A DNA stretch of 64,000 nt from Acidaminobacter hydrogenoformans DSM 2784. Lineage in GTDB: Bacteria > Bacillota > Clostridia > Peptostreptococcales > Acidaminobacteraceae. The notes under the pieces were generated by a model. That model was not told where the DNA came from, searched no databases, and was given only the letters and a program-made list of their open reading frames with translations. Positions within the stretch are counted from its first letter, which is position 1, and every line of letters begins with the position of its first letter. The stretch covers positions 62,001 to 126,000 of the forward strand of contig NZ_FMWL01000003.1 of NCBI RefSeq assembly GCF_900103005.1, written 5' to 3'. The position numbers were made by a program, and so were the translations under genes. Below are positions 15,050-24,013 of the stretch, piece after piece.

Positions 15050-16126
15050 CTATAGTCCCGCTGCCACACGCACCATTTGTTGGTGCTTCGGATCTTTGGT
15101 TCTTGTGCTGTGCAGCTTGCTGTCCCTGAAATGCAGGCAGAAGTGCCCTGAGACGCCATTGTTCTTGACCATGTCAAAGTTATAGCCATACCCATAGCCC
15201 GCTGAGCGGTCAGAGACATATTTGCCTTCCGGTTGATTCTCAAGGCCGGCATGAGGCATGCCATTCATGGATGCAGCAATAATACGGCTATTGAAGTGAA
15301 CGAGAATTGCCCTGCGGGACCAGTTGTAAGATCCGCCCCAAAGCTTCTTGATAATCTCAGCGTCTTCCTTCGTCAGTGGCTCAACGTCAGCGTGAACGCC
15401 GCCGTAAGTGACCTTCATTTTAAACAGTGTTCCCGTTTCAAAATCTTCCAAAGTCAATACCGTGGAGCCGCGCTTCAGCTGTCCCTGAATGTCATTCCAG
15501 GTGATGTATTCACCAATGCGTCGCTCGCCGACACCCCGGGAAATGACTGTTGGACCGGAAGCAGAAAGTGCCGTGCTGTCAGTTGTGGTTAGCAATATGT
15601 AACCCAGCTCAGCCATTTTTGCCAGCACCGCTTCGTCCGCAGTGCCATTGATCTCCATTTTGAATTTCTCCTGAAAGGTCTTGACGGCCTCTTCAGTCAT
15701 TGCACCATAAAAGTCAGTAGGCTTATCAATGTCCAAATAACCCATTTGCATCAGTGATGCCTGGATCCAGTAGACACTTTTCGAAGTCGCGCCAAACTTG
15801 TAAACGTCCCGCTTGACCTCTGGAATTCTGTTCTGCGCCTGCAGCTGAGCCAGTGTCGCCGCGCCAGCGACGCCATCCGCGGTCAGTCCAACGCTCTGCT
15901 GAAACGCCTTTACAGCTTGCTGGGTGACCGGTCCATAATTCAGCGTGTAGACACTATCCTTATAAAAGCCCGCATCGCTAAGTGCGCGCTGCAGCCAGTA
16001 AACGTCCTTGCTTACTGTCCCTATTTTGTAGGCGGGCTGTTTGAAGTGCTCCGCCACGTCTGCAAAGCCGCCGCCAAGCGCCAATGTGCCGCCAATCAGC
16101 AGCCATGCCATTACCTTTTTGATCAT
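15050..16126 (-). CDS. Exported protein with two PG_binding_1 domains and an uncharacterised C-terminal domain
   Basis: 358 residues. A signal peptide (about 1-25) is followed by two peptidoglycan-binding repeats, about 35-95 (VYWLQRALSDAGFY) and about 108-172 (VYWIQASLMQMGYL). The last 150 residues form a domain I recognise only as recurring after such repeats in clostridial proteins. It has conserved-looking GVHADVEPL, WSRRAILVH, and GHFCLHFRDSKLH motifs. The H-x-C-x-H triad could be catalytic or metal-binding. It is not a standard YkuD L,D-transpeptidase sequence. ATG at 16126 has GGAGG six bases upstream. Monocistronic between a promoter (16187-16159) and a terminator. Confidence 0.82.
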   Translation of the reverse strand: MIKKVMAWLLIGGTLALGGGFADVAEHFKQPAYKIGTVSKDVYWLQRALSDAGFYKDSVYTLNYGPVTQQAVKAFQQSVGLTADGVAGAATLAQLQAQNRIPEVKRDVYKFGATSKSVYWIQASLMQMGYLDIDKPTDFYGAMTEEAVKTFQEKFKMEINGTADEAVLAKMAELGYILLTTTDSTALSASGPTVISRGVGERRIGEYITWNDIQGQLKRGSTVLTLEDFETGTLFKMKVTYGGVHADVEPLTKEDAEIIKKLWGGSYNWSRRAILVHFNSRIIAASMNGMPHAGLENQPEGKYVSDRSAGYGYGYNFDMVKNNGVSGHFCLHFRDSKLHSTRTKDPKHQQMVRVAAGL

Positions 16127-16158
16127 AAAAAACCTCCATCGGCAAATTTATTATGTCA

Positions 16159-16187
16159 ACTATACTATCCAATGGCAGATTAATCAA
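16159..16187 (-). promoter_or_regulatory. Promoter of the peptidoglycan-binding protein gene
   Basis: TTGATT (16187-16182) and TATAGT (16164-16159) on the minus strand, 17-base spacing, 33 bases before the ATG. Confidence 0.55.
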
Positions 16188-16204
16188 GGCTTTTGGCCTT
16201 TTTG

Positions 16205-16921
16205 TTACTTTTTAATCAGGCTGCGAATGACGTAGGAGGCCATGAAAAAACCGGATACCGGGGGCACAAAGGCGGTACTCCCCGGTGTAACCTTTCTGGC
16301 ATTTGTTGGATTCGGATCCAATTTGAGGGGCTCCACCGGTGGCTCCGTGGAATACACCACCATGAGCTTCTTCACGCCGCGGGCCTTCAGCTCTTTGCGC
16401 ATGACCTTGGCCAGCGGACAGACGGAGGTCTTAGAGATGTCCGCCATGACCAGCTTTGTGGGATCAAGCTTGTTGCCTGTGCCCATGGAACTGACCACCG
16501 GGATGCCGCGCTCCTGACAGGACACGATCAGGTGCAGTTTGGATGTGACCATGTCTATGGCGTCTATGACGAAATCAAAACCATCGGCAAAAATCCCTTC
16601 AGAAGTGTCTGCGTCATAACGCTGCCGGACTGTAACCACCTCAATGTCCGGATTGATCAGGGCGATCCGGTCCTTCATCACCTCCACCTTGTATTGGCCG
16701 ATGGTCGTTTCAAGCGCATGCAGCTGCCGGTTCACATTCGTCAGGGCGATCCGGTCAAAGTCGACCAGCGTCAACCGACCCACCCCTGACCTGGCCAGGG
16801 CTTCAGCCGCATAGGAGCCCACGCCGCCTATGCCAAAGATGGCCACATGGGCATGCTTCAGAACGTCCAGCGCTTCAGGACCTATAACCATTTCCGTACG
16901 CGTCAACCGATCAAGGCTCAT
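16205..16921 (-). CDS. tcdA: tRNA threonylcarbamoyladenosine dehydratase (TcdA)
   Basis: ThiF/MoeB/HesA-superfamily E1-like enzyme, 238 residues, that cyclises t6A37 of tRNA to ct6A in an ATP-dependent step. The nucleotide-binding loop is FGIGGVGSYAAEALARSG (about 29-46); LVDFDRIALTNVNRQ follows with the catalytic-type arginine and asparagine, and IDAIDMVTSKLHL gives the acidic residue after the Rossmann strand. Length and lack of a MoaD-type rhodanese tail match TcdA (YgdL) rather than MoeB. It starts three bases after pepT and ends the aminotransferase-pepT-tcdA operon. Confidence 0.9.
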   Translation of the reverse strand: MSLDRLTRTEMVIGPEALDVLKHAHVAIFGIGGVGSYAAEALARSGVGRLTLVDFDRIALTNVNRQLHALETTIGQYKVEVMKDRIALINPDIEVVTVRQRYDADTSEGIFADGFDFVIDAIDMVTSKLHLIVSCQERGIPVVSSMGTGNKLDPTKLVMADISKTSVCPLAKVMRKELKARGVKKLMVVYSTEPPVEPLKLDPNPTNARKVTPGSTAFVPPVSGFFMASYVIRSLIKK

Positions 16922-16924
16922 AAT

Positions 16925-18154
16925 TCATACCGCCTTTTCCGCGAAGCGGCGTACCGTTTCGACTATAACTTCTACAGCCTTATCCATGGAGGCCATAGGA
17001 ATGTACTCAAACCGGCCGTGATAATTATGGCCGCCGGTAAAGATGTTTGGGGTTGGGAGGCCCATGTAGGAGAGGCGCGAGCCGTCTGTCCCACCGCGGA
17101 TCGCTTTGATGAGCGGTTTAACCCCAACGGCTTCCATGGCGCCCTTAACCGCTTCCACGATCTCCATAACCGGCACTATCTTTTCTTTCATGTTGAAGTA
17201 AGAATCTGTAAGGCTCAGCTCTACGGTGCCAGAACCATACCTTTGGTTCATATAGGCTGCTGCATCGGTCATCAGGGCTTTTCGCGCCTCAAACTTTGCC
17301 ATATCGTGGTCCCGGATGATGTAATGGAGCTCGGTGTGCTCCACATCCCCTTTCATTTCGTTGAGGTGAAAGAAGCCCTCGTAGCCCTCGGTGTGCTCCG
17401 GCCGCTCAGCAGCCGGGAGCAAGGTGTTGAAAGCCATGGACAGGAGCAGTGAATTGACCATTTTATCTTTGGCGTTGCCCGGGTGGATATTGCGGCCATT
17501 AAATTTTACTGTCGCTGAAGCTGCATTGAAGTTTTCGTATTCCAGCTCGCCAAGCTCTCCGCCGTCTAAAGTATAGGCGAAATCCGCCGCGAATTTCTCA
17601 ACGTCAAAGTGATCCGCGCCCCGTCCAACTTCCTCATCCGGTGTGAAGCCAATCTTCAGGTCGCCCCTCGGAATCTCCGGGTGGGCCATGAGATATTCGA
17701 CCGCAGTGAGAATTTCCGCGATGCCTGCTTTGTCATCTGCGCCCAGAAGGGTCGTGCCGTCTGTGGTGATGAGATCCTGGCCTATATATTTCAGAAGTTC
17801 TGGAAAATCCGCCGGGGACATGACAATGCCTTGATCCGGATTCAGAAGAAGATCCCCGCCATCATAATTTTTGACGATCTGCGGGTTGACGCCTGCCGCT
17901 GTGAAGTCCGGACTGGTGTCCATATGAGCTATTAAGCCTATAACCGGCGCAGCCTTGATGTTGCCTGGAAGTTCGGCCATGAGGTACCCATTGTCATCCA
18001 AGCTCACCGAATCGAGGCCCATGGCCTTCATCTCTTCAAACAGGATCTTGGCCAGATCAAACTGCTTGCGTGTGGAGGGCGTTGTATTGGAATGTTGGTC
18101 AGAAGCCGTATCTATTTTGACGTATCTCAGAAATCTTTCATGTACAGGATTCAA
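16925..18154 (-). CDS. pepT: Peptidase T (tripeptide aminopeptidase)
   Basis: M20B-family zinc aminopeptidase releasing the N-terminal residue of tripeptides, 409 residues. The metal/active-site motifs are in order: HMDTSPDF (His and Asp), LLGADDKAGIAE (bridging Asp), TPDEEVGRGADHFD (Glu-Glu), and GGTDGSRLSYMGLPTPN near the C-terminus with HNYHGRFE (last His). The start is TTG at 18154, nine bases after GGGAG. It lies six bases after the aminotransferase gene. Confidence 0.96.
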   Translation of the reverse strand: MNPVHERFLRYVKIDTASDQHSNTTPSTRKQFDLAKILFEEMKAMGLDSVSLDDNGYLMAELPGNIKAAPVIGLIAHMDTSPDFTAAGVNPQIVKNYDGGDLLLNPDQGIVMSPADFPELLKYIGQDLITTDGTTLLGADDKAGIAEILTAVEYLMAHPEIPRGDLKIGFTPDEEVGRGADHFDVEKFAADFAYTLDGGELGELEYENFNAASATVKFNGRNIHPGNAKDKMVNSLLLSMAFNTLLPAAERPEHTEGYEGFFHLNEMKGDVEHTELHYIIRDHDMAKFEARKALMTDAAAYMNQRYGSGTVELSLTDSYFNMKEKIVPVMEIVEAVKGAMEAVGVKPLIKAIRGGTDGSRLSYMGLPTPNIFTGGHNYHGRFEYIPMASMDKAVEVIVETVRRFAEKAV

Positions 18155-18160
18155 GCTGCT

Positions 18161-18994
18161 TCACTCCCAGTCAATTTTTTCAAGTGAGGTTTTGACGATT
18201 TTGTCGTAGCCTTCCTGAAGGCTTTTTAGGAGCGGGTTGCTGGACGAGGCAATGATGACTTCGTCAATACGCGCCACAGGCAGCAGTCCAATAGAAGTTC
18301 CCGTGATAAAGCAGGCGTCATAATTCTGAAGTTCATCTGCCTTAATCTCAGCCTCTTCAAAGTCAACTTTCAGGTCTTGAATAACCAGCAACAGCTTCTG
18401 ACGGGTAATTCCGAGCAGCACATGGCTGGATTTTGGCGTCAGCAGTCGGTCACCTTTAACAAAAAACACGTTGGAGCGGCTGCCCTCCGTAACGCGGCCT
18501 TCACTGTCCACCAAGAGGCCCTCGAAGATCTCCGAGGTTTCCCGCATACGGTCCACCTTGGCGCTGAGTTCAGCGTTGATGACTTTCGCATTGGGATTTT
18601 CCCTCTCAACTTGCATCAAAACCGTCTTGACGCCATTTTCGTAATAAGACTCCGGTGGGTAGAAGCTCTTCACCGGAAAGACCACATAGCTGAAAGCACC
18701 GCTTTCGAGATAGCCCGCCACGATCTTAAGGTTATTGTCTTTAATGTCGCAGTGGGCGACGACCTGCTTCATGTCTTCCGCCACGGCCGTTTCTATGCCT
18801 TCTGCCGGCATTCCCAGACTGAGGCCCGACTGCTTCAGCCGCTCCAGATGTTCTTCCATAAAGAGCGGTTTTCCCTCCATGATCCGGATCACTTCATAAA
18901 TAGTCTTTCCCTGAAACGGCCATTCTTCAAGATCATACGCGTAGTAGACCTGTCCATCCGCCGCCACAAAGCTCAGATTAGCGTTTATTTCCAA
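18161..18994 (-). CDS. Class IV aminotransferase (branched-chain/D-amino acid type)
   Basis: PLP fold-type IV enzyme of about 277 residues. The Schiff-base lysine is in NAKVINAEL, and the pattern VTEGSRSNVFFVKGDRLLTP is typical of IlvE/DAAT/ADC-lyase proteins. Substrate cannot be decided from sequence: branched-chain aminotransferase, D-alanine aminotransferase and aminodeoxychorismate lyase are all possible. The TTG at 18994 is preferred as start because GGGGTG lies six bases upstream; a longer frame to TTG 19027 lacks a ribosome site. First gene of the operon with pepT and tcdA. Confidence 0.85.
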   Translation of the reverse strand: MEINANLSFVAADGQVYYAYDLEEWPFQGKTIYEVIRIMEGKPLFMEEHLERLKQSGLSLGMPAEGIETAVAEDMKQVVAHCDIKDNNLKIVAGYLESGAFSYVVFPVKSFYPPESYYENGVKTVLMQVERENPNAKVINAELSAKVDRMRETSEIFEGLLVDSEGRVTEGSRSNVFFVKGDRLLTPKSSHVLLGITRQKLLLVIQDLKVDFEEAEIKADELQNYDACFITGTSIGLLPVARIDEVIIASSSNPLLKSLQEGYDKIVKTSLEKIDWE

Positions 18995-19045
18995 AAGGCT
19001 CACCCCAAGATTCATAAGTATTTTCAAGACATAAATGTCTACAAC

Positions 19046-19073
19046 ATTTTACCATAAATCCAGGGAAAGTTAA
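19046..19073 (-). promoter_or_regulatory. Promoter of the aminotransferase-pepT-tcdA operon
   Basis: TTAACT (19073-19068) and TAAAAT (19051-19046) with 16-base spacing on the minus strand, 52 bases before the chosen start. Confidence 0.5.
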
Positions 19074-19153
19074 CACTTACTGACGGGATAGAATACTTGA
19101 CTGCGATCTTAAGTTCCGTTGAGTTTTCTTAAATCACCACTAAACTATCCATC

Positions 19154-20323
19154 CTACAACACCTGAAGGTAGTCCTTAACATCTACAACTTTTCCATTCA
19201 TTATGTATACCCTTGGAATTCTTTTGTCAATTCTGCAAATAATTTCATGCGTATTGGTACCAAGCCAATCCGCCATATCTTCAATCCATATTTTATTAGT
19301 TTCATCACCGCCAAATACAGTCACTGATTCACCTACCCCTACATCCAAGCCAGTTACATTAACCATACACTGATCCATGCAAATTCTTCCAACAACCGGA
19401 ACCCTTTGATTACGAATCAAAACACTTGCTTTACCGCTAAGCATTCTTGAAAACCCATCCGCATAGCCAATAGGTAAAGTCGCAATCCTTTCATCCCCTC
19501 TGGTAAAATATTGATGGCCATAGCTGATTCCATAGCCCGGCGGCAAGTCTTTTATATGGGCTATTCTGGTTTTTAGCGTCATCACTTCTTTTAATCTTAT
19601 AGATGAGTGCGACACTTTACCTGAAGGATATAACCCATAGAGCATAATTCCCGGCCTCACCATATCCATACAATATTCAGGAAGATCAATAATACCAGCA
19701 CTGTTAGACACATGACAGATCGGAATGACGATTCCATTATTTACAAGTTTTTTAATCATATATATAAAAGATTCAATTTGCTTCATTGTAGATGTTTTGT
19801 CAAGCTCGTCAGCTACTGCGAAATGCGTAAAAATGCCTTCAATTTCCAAACCAGGCATCTCACTTATCTTAAGAATATCAGAAATAGTTTGCTCACCTGG
19901 CATCATCCCAATACGCCCCATACCTGTTTCAAGTTTCAAATGCACTTTAATACGTTTGCCTAATGCAACAGCTTTTTCATTATACTGTTTGGCCGTTTCC
20001 AAATCATACAAGGTTTGAGTTAAATTATACTTAACGAGAATATCCGCTTGATCTGATGGTGTAAAACCCAAAATCATAATATCAGTGTCCGGAAACACCT
20101 TTCTAAGCTGCATTGCCTCAGTCAATATAGCCACAGCAAGCCGATCTGCGCCATTATCAAGCAAAGTCTTCGCGACACTGACTGCACCATGACCATAAGC
20201 ATCTGATTTGACAACAGCCAGTATCTTGGACTCTGGTTTAATGTGATGCCTTACCTCACGAATATTATGCGCCAGATGATCAAGATTTATTTCAGCCCAT
20301 GTAGGTCTCATAATCTTATCCAT
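19154..20323 (-). CDS. alr: Alanine racemase
   Basis: PLP-dependent fold-type III racemase (L- to D-alanine), about 389 residues. The cofactor lysine is in AVVKSDAYGHGA (about 35-46) and the C-terminal-domain motif VVGRICMDQCMVNVTG carries the substrate-side residues. A tyrosine in YGISYGHQYF corresponds to the second catalytic base region. Start at ATG 20323, eight bases after GGAGG; the longer frame to 20365 precedes this site. It may serve the cell wall or alanine catabolism. It is transcribed divergently from an XRE-cupin regulator across repeats that look like operators. Confidence 0.95.
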   Translation of the reverse strand: MDKIMRPTWAEINLDHLAHNIREVRHHIKPESKILAVVKSDAYGHGAVSVAKTLLDNGADRLAVAILTEAMQLRKVFPDTDIMILGFTPSDQADILVKYNLTQTLYDLETAKQYNEKAVALGKRIKVHLKLETGMGRIGMMPGEQTISDILKISEMPGLEIEGIFTHFAVADELDKTSTMKQIESFIYMIKKLVNNGIVIPICHVSNSAGIIDLPEYCMDMVRPGIMLYGLYPSGKVSHSSIRLKEVMTLKTRIAHIKDLPPGYGISYGHQYFTRGDERIATLPIGYADGFSRMLSGKASVLIRNQRVPVVGRICMDQCMVNVTGLDVGVGESVTVFGGDETNKIWIEDMADWLGTNTHEIICRIDKRIPRVYIMNGKVVDVKDYLQVL

Positions 20324-20459
20324 TTCAACATCCTCCAAAAGAATACTGAATTTTTCTAAATCCACGTGAATTCAAGTGTGTAGATTGTCTCGTTCTGCTT
20401 GATTTAAAGAATGGACTTGTGTTTATTCAATTTTCAAGGTACAATTTTATTAAATTCAA

Positions 20460-20511
20460 TTAACTATATTTTAATGAAGTTTAACTATGTTGTCAAATGA
20501 AATTTAACTTA
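20460..20511. promoter_or_regulatory. Three direct repeats TTAACTWW between alr and the XRE-cupin gene
   Basis: TTAACTAT at 20460-20467 and 20481-20488 (21 bases apart, two helical turns) and TTAACTTA at 20504-20511 (23 bases further). The same word TTAACTTA occurs on the minus strand at 22618-22611, upstream of the alanine symporter gene. They are candidate sites for the XRE-cupin regulator. The intergenic DNA 20324-20541 is very AT-rich. Confidence 0.5.
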
Positions 20512-20541
20512 ATTAAATATAATTTAATTTGGAGGGTGTTT

Positions 20542-21096
20542 ATGACCGACGTAAATATAGGCAAAAAAATTCAAGAATATAGAAAATCAAAGAATCTCAG
20601 CATCAAAGACCTGGCGACACTATCAGGTGTGACCTCCTCACTGCTGAGTCAATTGGAAAGAAATTTAGCCAATCCATCTATAAACACATTAAAAACAATC
20701 GCAAAAGTACTCGATGCGCCATTATTTAGTTTCTTCATGGACTCAGGCGAGACCAATTCATTAATAGTAAGAGCTGGCAATCGAAAAAAGCTGATTTTCC
20801 CTTCCAACGAAAATTTCACCTACGAACTGCTAACATCAGATACAAGTGGCGCTATCGAGTTCCTTTTAATGTCTCTCGCACCGCATACACAATCCTCTGA
20901 AAGCTTAATTGGACATGAAGGCGAAGAGGTTGCCTACGTCACTAAAGGGGTGGTTCGACTCTATTTGGAAAGCGAAATTGTAACATTGTTTCAAGGGGAT
21001 AGTATTAGGATTCCACCGTTTAATAAACACAAATGGGAAAACGAATCCCCAGAAACCTCAGAAGTCATTTTCGCAGTTACACCACCTTCTTTCTAA
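20542..21096 (+). CDS. XRE-family regulator with a cupin sensor domain
   Basis: 184 residues. An N-terminal helix-turn-helix (about 8-62; LATLSGVTSSLLSQLERNLANPS) of XRE/Cro type is followed by a C-terminal cupin domain (about 105-180; GHEGEEVAYVTKGVVRLYL and FQGDSIRIPPFNKHKWEN). This layout is common in regulators of amino acid and polyamine metabolism. ATG at 20542 lies after GGAGGGTGTT; a longer in-frame start at 20497 lies before the ribosome site. Its neighbours, alr and an alanine-type symporter, suggest it senses alanine or a related compound. Confidence 0.9.
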   Translation: MTDVNIGKKIQEYRKSKNLSIKDLATLSGVTSSLLSQLERNLANPSINTLKTIAKVLDAPLFSFFMDSGETNSLIVRAGNRKKLIFPSNENFTYELLTSDTSGAIEFLLMSLAPHTQSSESLIGHEGEEVAYVTKGVVRLYLESEIVTLFQGDSIRIPPFNKHKWENESPETSEVIFAVTPPSF

Positions 21097-21116
21097 CCAG
21101 CTGATCCAAACAAAGC

Positions 21117-21147
21117 AAAAAAGAGCGGCCTCTCGGTCGCTCTTTTT
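21117..21147. terminator. Bidirectional terminator between convergent genes
   Basis: AAAAAGAGCG-GCC-tctc-GGT-CGCTCTTTTT hairpin. It serves the XRE-cupin gene (plus) and the symporter gene (minus). Confidence 0.85.
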
Positions 21148-21203
21148 GACTTTGTCCAATAATGGGTAATCCTGTTATTTATACTATTCAAATTTACTAT
21201 GCT

Positions 21204-22553
21204 CTAAGCCGCCTTTTTAAAAAAATCATTTGAGAGGCGTCGAACTTCTGGCGACAAGATAGTCAGGGCTATCAGATTGGGAATAATCAAAAGCCCAAGC
21301 GCGCAGTCCTGAATCAACCATACTAATTTGATACTGCTGACGCTTCCTATCGCGATAGCGACAGGAAATAGAAATCTATAAATCCAGGCGGCATCTTCGT
21401 TTGCCAAGTACAACAAACTAACATGCCCAAAATACCACTGACTCATTAACGAAGTCCCAGCGAACAATATCAAACTCACGGATACAATAAAACTCATCCA
21501 GGGCGCGAATGTACCAAATGCAGTCGCAGTCAACAAAGAAGGGTTGACTACAGTATTGTGAACTCCAGTAAGAAGTATGACAAAACCAGTGATTGAACAA
21601 ATTACCATAGTGTCAATAAATACATCAACTATGCCGTAAACCGCTTGCCGCGAAGGATGATCCACGGTAACCGACGCATGGATCACCGCAGCAGAACCCT
21701 CGCCGGCTTCATTGGAATACAACCCCCTGGAAACCCCATAGCGCATGGCTTCTTTCAAAGAAAATCCCGCGACACCTCCAATGCCAGCTTTAATCGAAAA
21801 GGCACCCTCAATTATCGATATAAAAACATCTGGAATTTTCGCAGCATTCATAATAATAACAATCATACCGCCAGATACGTACAATAAAGCCATAAAAGGG
21901 ACAATTCTTGCAGCTACCTTAGCAAGTCGCTTTAGGCCCCCTGCTGCAATAATGCTCATAATCAATGCCAGCATAATTCCAGTCATCCACTCAGATACCC
22001 AAAATTTATCTTGCATGACATTAGCTATCGTATTGGATTGAATTAATGTGCCTCCAAGATTCTGAGCAAATAGCAGCACAGCAGCCACAACGCCTAACCA
22101 ACGACAAGACAATCCTTTTTCTATGTAATACATTGGGCCGCCCATCACTCTACCAAGACTATCTTTTTTCTGATAGTGCAACCCAAGAACGATTTCACCG
22201 TATTTCGTGGCCATGCCAACTATAGCAGCGAGCCACATCCAAAATAAAGCCCCAGGACCGCCTGATAAAATTGCAGTGGATACACCAACAATATTTCCAC
22301 TGCCCACTATGCTTCCAACCGATGTGCAGAGCGCCTGAAATGAGGTGATCGTCACTGAAGTCGATTTCTTTTTCTCTTTCCGCTGCAGAATAGGTTGGAG
22401 GAATACTTCGCGCACAATGAAAGGAATTTGCCTGAATTGTACAAAGCCAGTCATTACAGTATATAAACATCCAACACCTATTAATGCAGCCAACAGCCAG
22501 TCTCCCCATAAAAATTCAGCGAATTTTCCGAACAGATTCTCAATTCGTTCCAT
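21204..22553 (-). CDS. AGCS-family alanine/amino acid:cation symporter
   Basis: Integral membrane transporter of about 449 residues with about eleven helices, of the alanine or glycine:cation (mostly sodium) symporter family. Family motifs include SVGSIVGSGNIVGVSTAI (about 85-102), GGPGALFWMWLAAIVGMATKY and a YSNEAGEGSAAVIHA segment. ATG at 22553 is used because GGGGTG lies just upstream; the longer frame to 22574 has no site. It lies 74 bases downstream of the phosphodiesterase gene and may be co-transcribed with it, but a TTAACTTA word in the gap also occurs at the alr/regulator operators. Confidence 0.92.
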   Translation of the reverse strand: MERIENLFGKFAEFLWGDWLLAALIGVGCLYTVMTGFVQFRQIPFIVREVFLQPILQRKEKKKSTSVTITSFQALCTSVGSIVGSGNIVGVSTAILSGGPGALFWMWLAAIVGMATKYGEIVLGLHYQKKDSLGRVMGGPMYYIEKGLSCRWLGVVAAVLLFAQNLGGTLIQSNTIANVMQDKFWVSEWMTGIMLALIMSIIAAGGLKRLAKVAARIVPFMALLYVSGGMIVIIMNAAKIPDVFISIIEGAFSIKAGIGGVAGFSLKEAMRYGVSRGLYSNEAGEGSAAVIHASVTVDHPSRQAVYGIVDVFIDTMVICSITGFVILLTGVHNTVVNPSLLTATAFGTFAPWMSFIVSVSLILFAGTSLMSQWYFGHVSLLYLANEDAAWIYRFLFPVAIAIGSVSSIKLVWLIQDCALGLLIIPNLIALTILSPEVRRLSNDFFKKAA

Positions 22554-22627
22554 AATACACCCCAATTTCACCAAGTCAAGCTTTGAGAAGTTCAGTAATG
22601 TCTAAACTTTTAAGTTAAGTTCAACCG

Positions 22628-23959
22628 TTAATCCTCTGTCCAAAATCTTTTACAAAGGTTTTCACCTTGTGCAGTCGGCATAGGAATTTCCATCACAGCT
22701 GCCAAAGTCGGTGCCACATCTACCAGGTTACAACTGCCTAAATCCTTACCTTTTGGAATATCAGGGCCTATCATGCAAAATGAAGCTCTCATTTCATCGA
22801 ACTCTTCACTATAGCCATGCTGAGCCTTTTGAACCAACTCGGTTGTCATGTAGTCACCACAAACATCATCCCTGATTTCGTAACCTTTCTGGGCCACAAG
22901 AACATAAGCTGCTTTCGAAAATCCTTTGCGGGTTAATCTAGCTTGATCACCCGTCAGCACTTCCAGAATTCCATTATCATGTTCTGTTCTCAACTGCTCC
23001 ATTAATAGCTTAAGCTTTTCACTGGATTCAAGATCCCCTTCGTCTTTCAATCTTATTTCACATGTGCCACCAGCTCTTTGAGACCAAGCGCGCCATGAAG
23101 ACACTTGATTTTGACTGTTCACACTGATGAGTCCAGCTTCTTTCAGCTTTACGTTTGGCCGTATACAGTGATGATTATCCAGACTTCCATGATCCGAAAC
23201 CAGACAGATTAGCAATTCCCGATCAGATATTTCATAGGCTGTTTTTATAAGGTCTCCCACCATTTGATCGATCTGTTCTAATGCACTTAACGCTTCGGCA
23301 CTATACACACCATTTACATGTGCCGTTTCATCATAAGAAGCAAAATAGGTTGTCATAAAGAAAGGCACCTCAGTTTCACGAGCTTTTATTTTGTTTCTCA
23401 GCAGCCAAACAGCAGCCTCTTTTCTTCTACAGTCTCCATCTATCGTCAAATCCAGGCCACCCGGAAATCTCCCTATCTCTTTTTCCATTTCTGAAGCAAG
23501 CCCCTGCGGCACAGAAACTGCGTCTATAAATTTGGTGTCCAGTCCTGAGCCATCCCACCAAAACTCAGGCACTATATAGTCTCCTTGAGCTCCGACAGAA
23601 GTTGGAAACGCAACACTTGCCGAACAATAACCATGTTCCTTTGCAAGTTTCCAGAGTGTTGGAACATGATCACTTACAAACCAATGCCATGCACCTTTAT
23701 GACTACCATCAGGATCAAACATTATATTGTTGTAAATGCCATGGGTATCCGGATAAGTTCCAGTGATGATTGTTTGATGACAAGTGTAGGTGAAACTTGG
23801 AAATACACTCTTAACACCTTTGGAGGCATACACACCATTATTGGTAAAAAATTCAGAGATATTAGGTAAGCACACACCATATTTTTTAGGATCCGTAATA
23901 AACTCAGGCTTAAGCGCATCCACAGAGATTAGAAGTACATTCATTTTCTGACGATTCAA
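22628..23959 (-). CDS. Type I phosphodiesterase/nucleotide pyrophosphatase (alkaline phosphatase superfamily)
   Basis: Soluble 443-residue enzyme of the NPP branch. The first metal Asp is in LLISVDALKPEF, and the nucleophile region is SVFPSFTYTCHQTIITGTY with a Thr or Ser acting as nucleophile. Later metal ligands are in LVSDHGSLDNHH and in the tail HGYSEEFDEM. No signal peptide is seen, so it should act in the cytoplasm. Substrate unknown: a phosphodiester, nucleotide or phosphonate (phosphonoacetate hydrolase is in the same superfamily). The TTG start at 23959 lies six bases after GGGGGGAG. It lies between a DeoR regulator and the symporter. Confidence 0.85.
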   Translation of the reverse strand: MNRQKMNVLLISVDALKPEFITDPKKYGVCLPNISEFFTNNGVYASKGVKSVFPSFTYTCHQTIITGTYPDTHGIYNNIMFDPDGSHKGAWHWFVSDHVPTLWKLAKEHGYCSASVAFPTSVGAQGDYIVPEFWWDGSGLDTKFIDAVSVPQGLASEMEKEIGRFPGGLDLTIDGDCRRKEAAVWLLRNKIKARETEVPFFMTTYFASYDETAHVNGVYSAEALSALEQIDQMVGDLIKTAYEISDRELLICLVSDHGSLDNHHCIRPNVKLKEAGLISVNSQNQVSSWRAWSQRAGGTCEIRLKDEGDLESSEKLKLLMEQLRTEHDNGILEVLTGDQARLTRKGFSKAAYVLVAQKGYEIRDDVCGDYMTTELVQKAQHGYSEEFDEMRASFCMIGPDIPKGKDLGSCNLVDVAPTLAAVMEIPMPTAQGENLCKRFWTED

Positions 23960-24013
23960 TTGTTGCTCCCCCCGCTTCATATAAATTTGAATCTGTTTTT
24001 CTACACCGACCTA

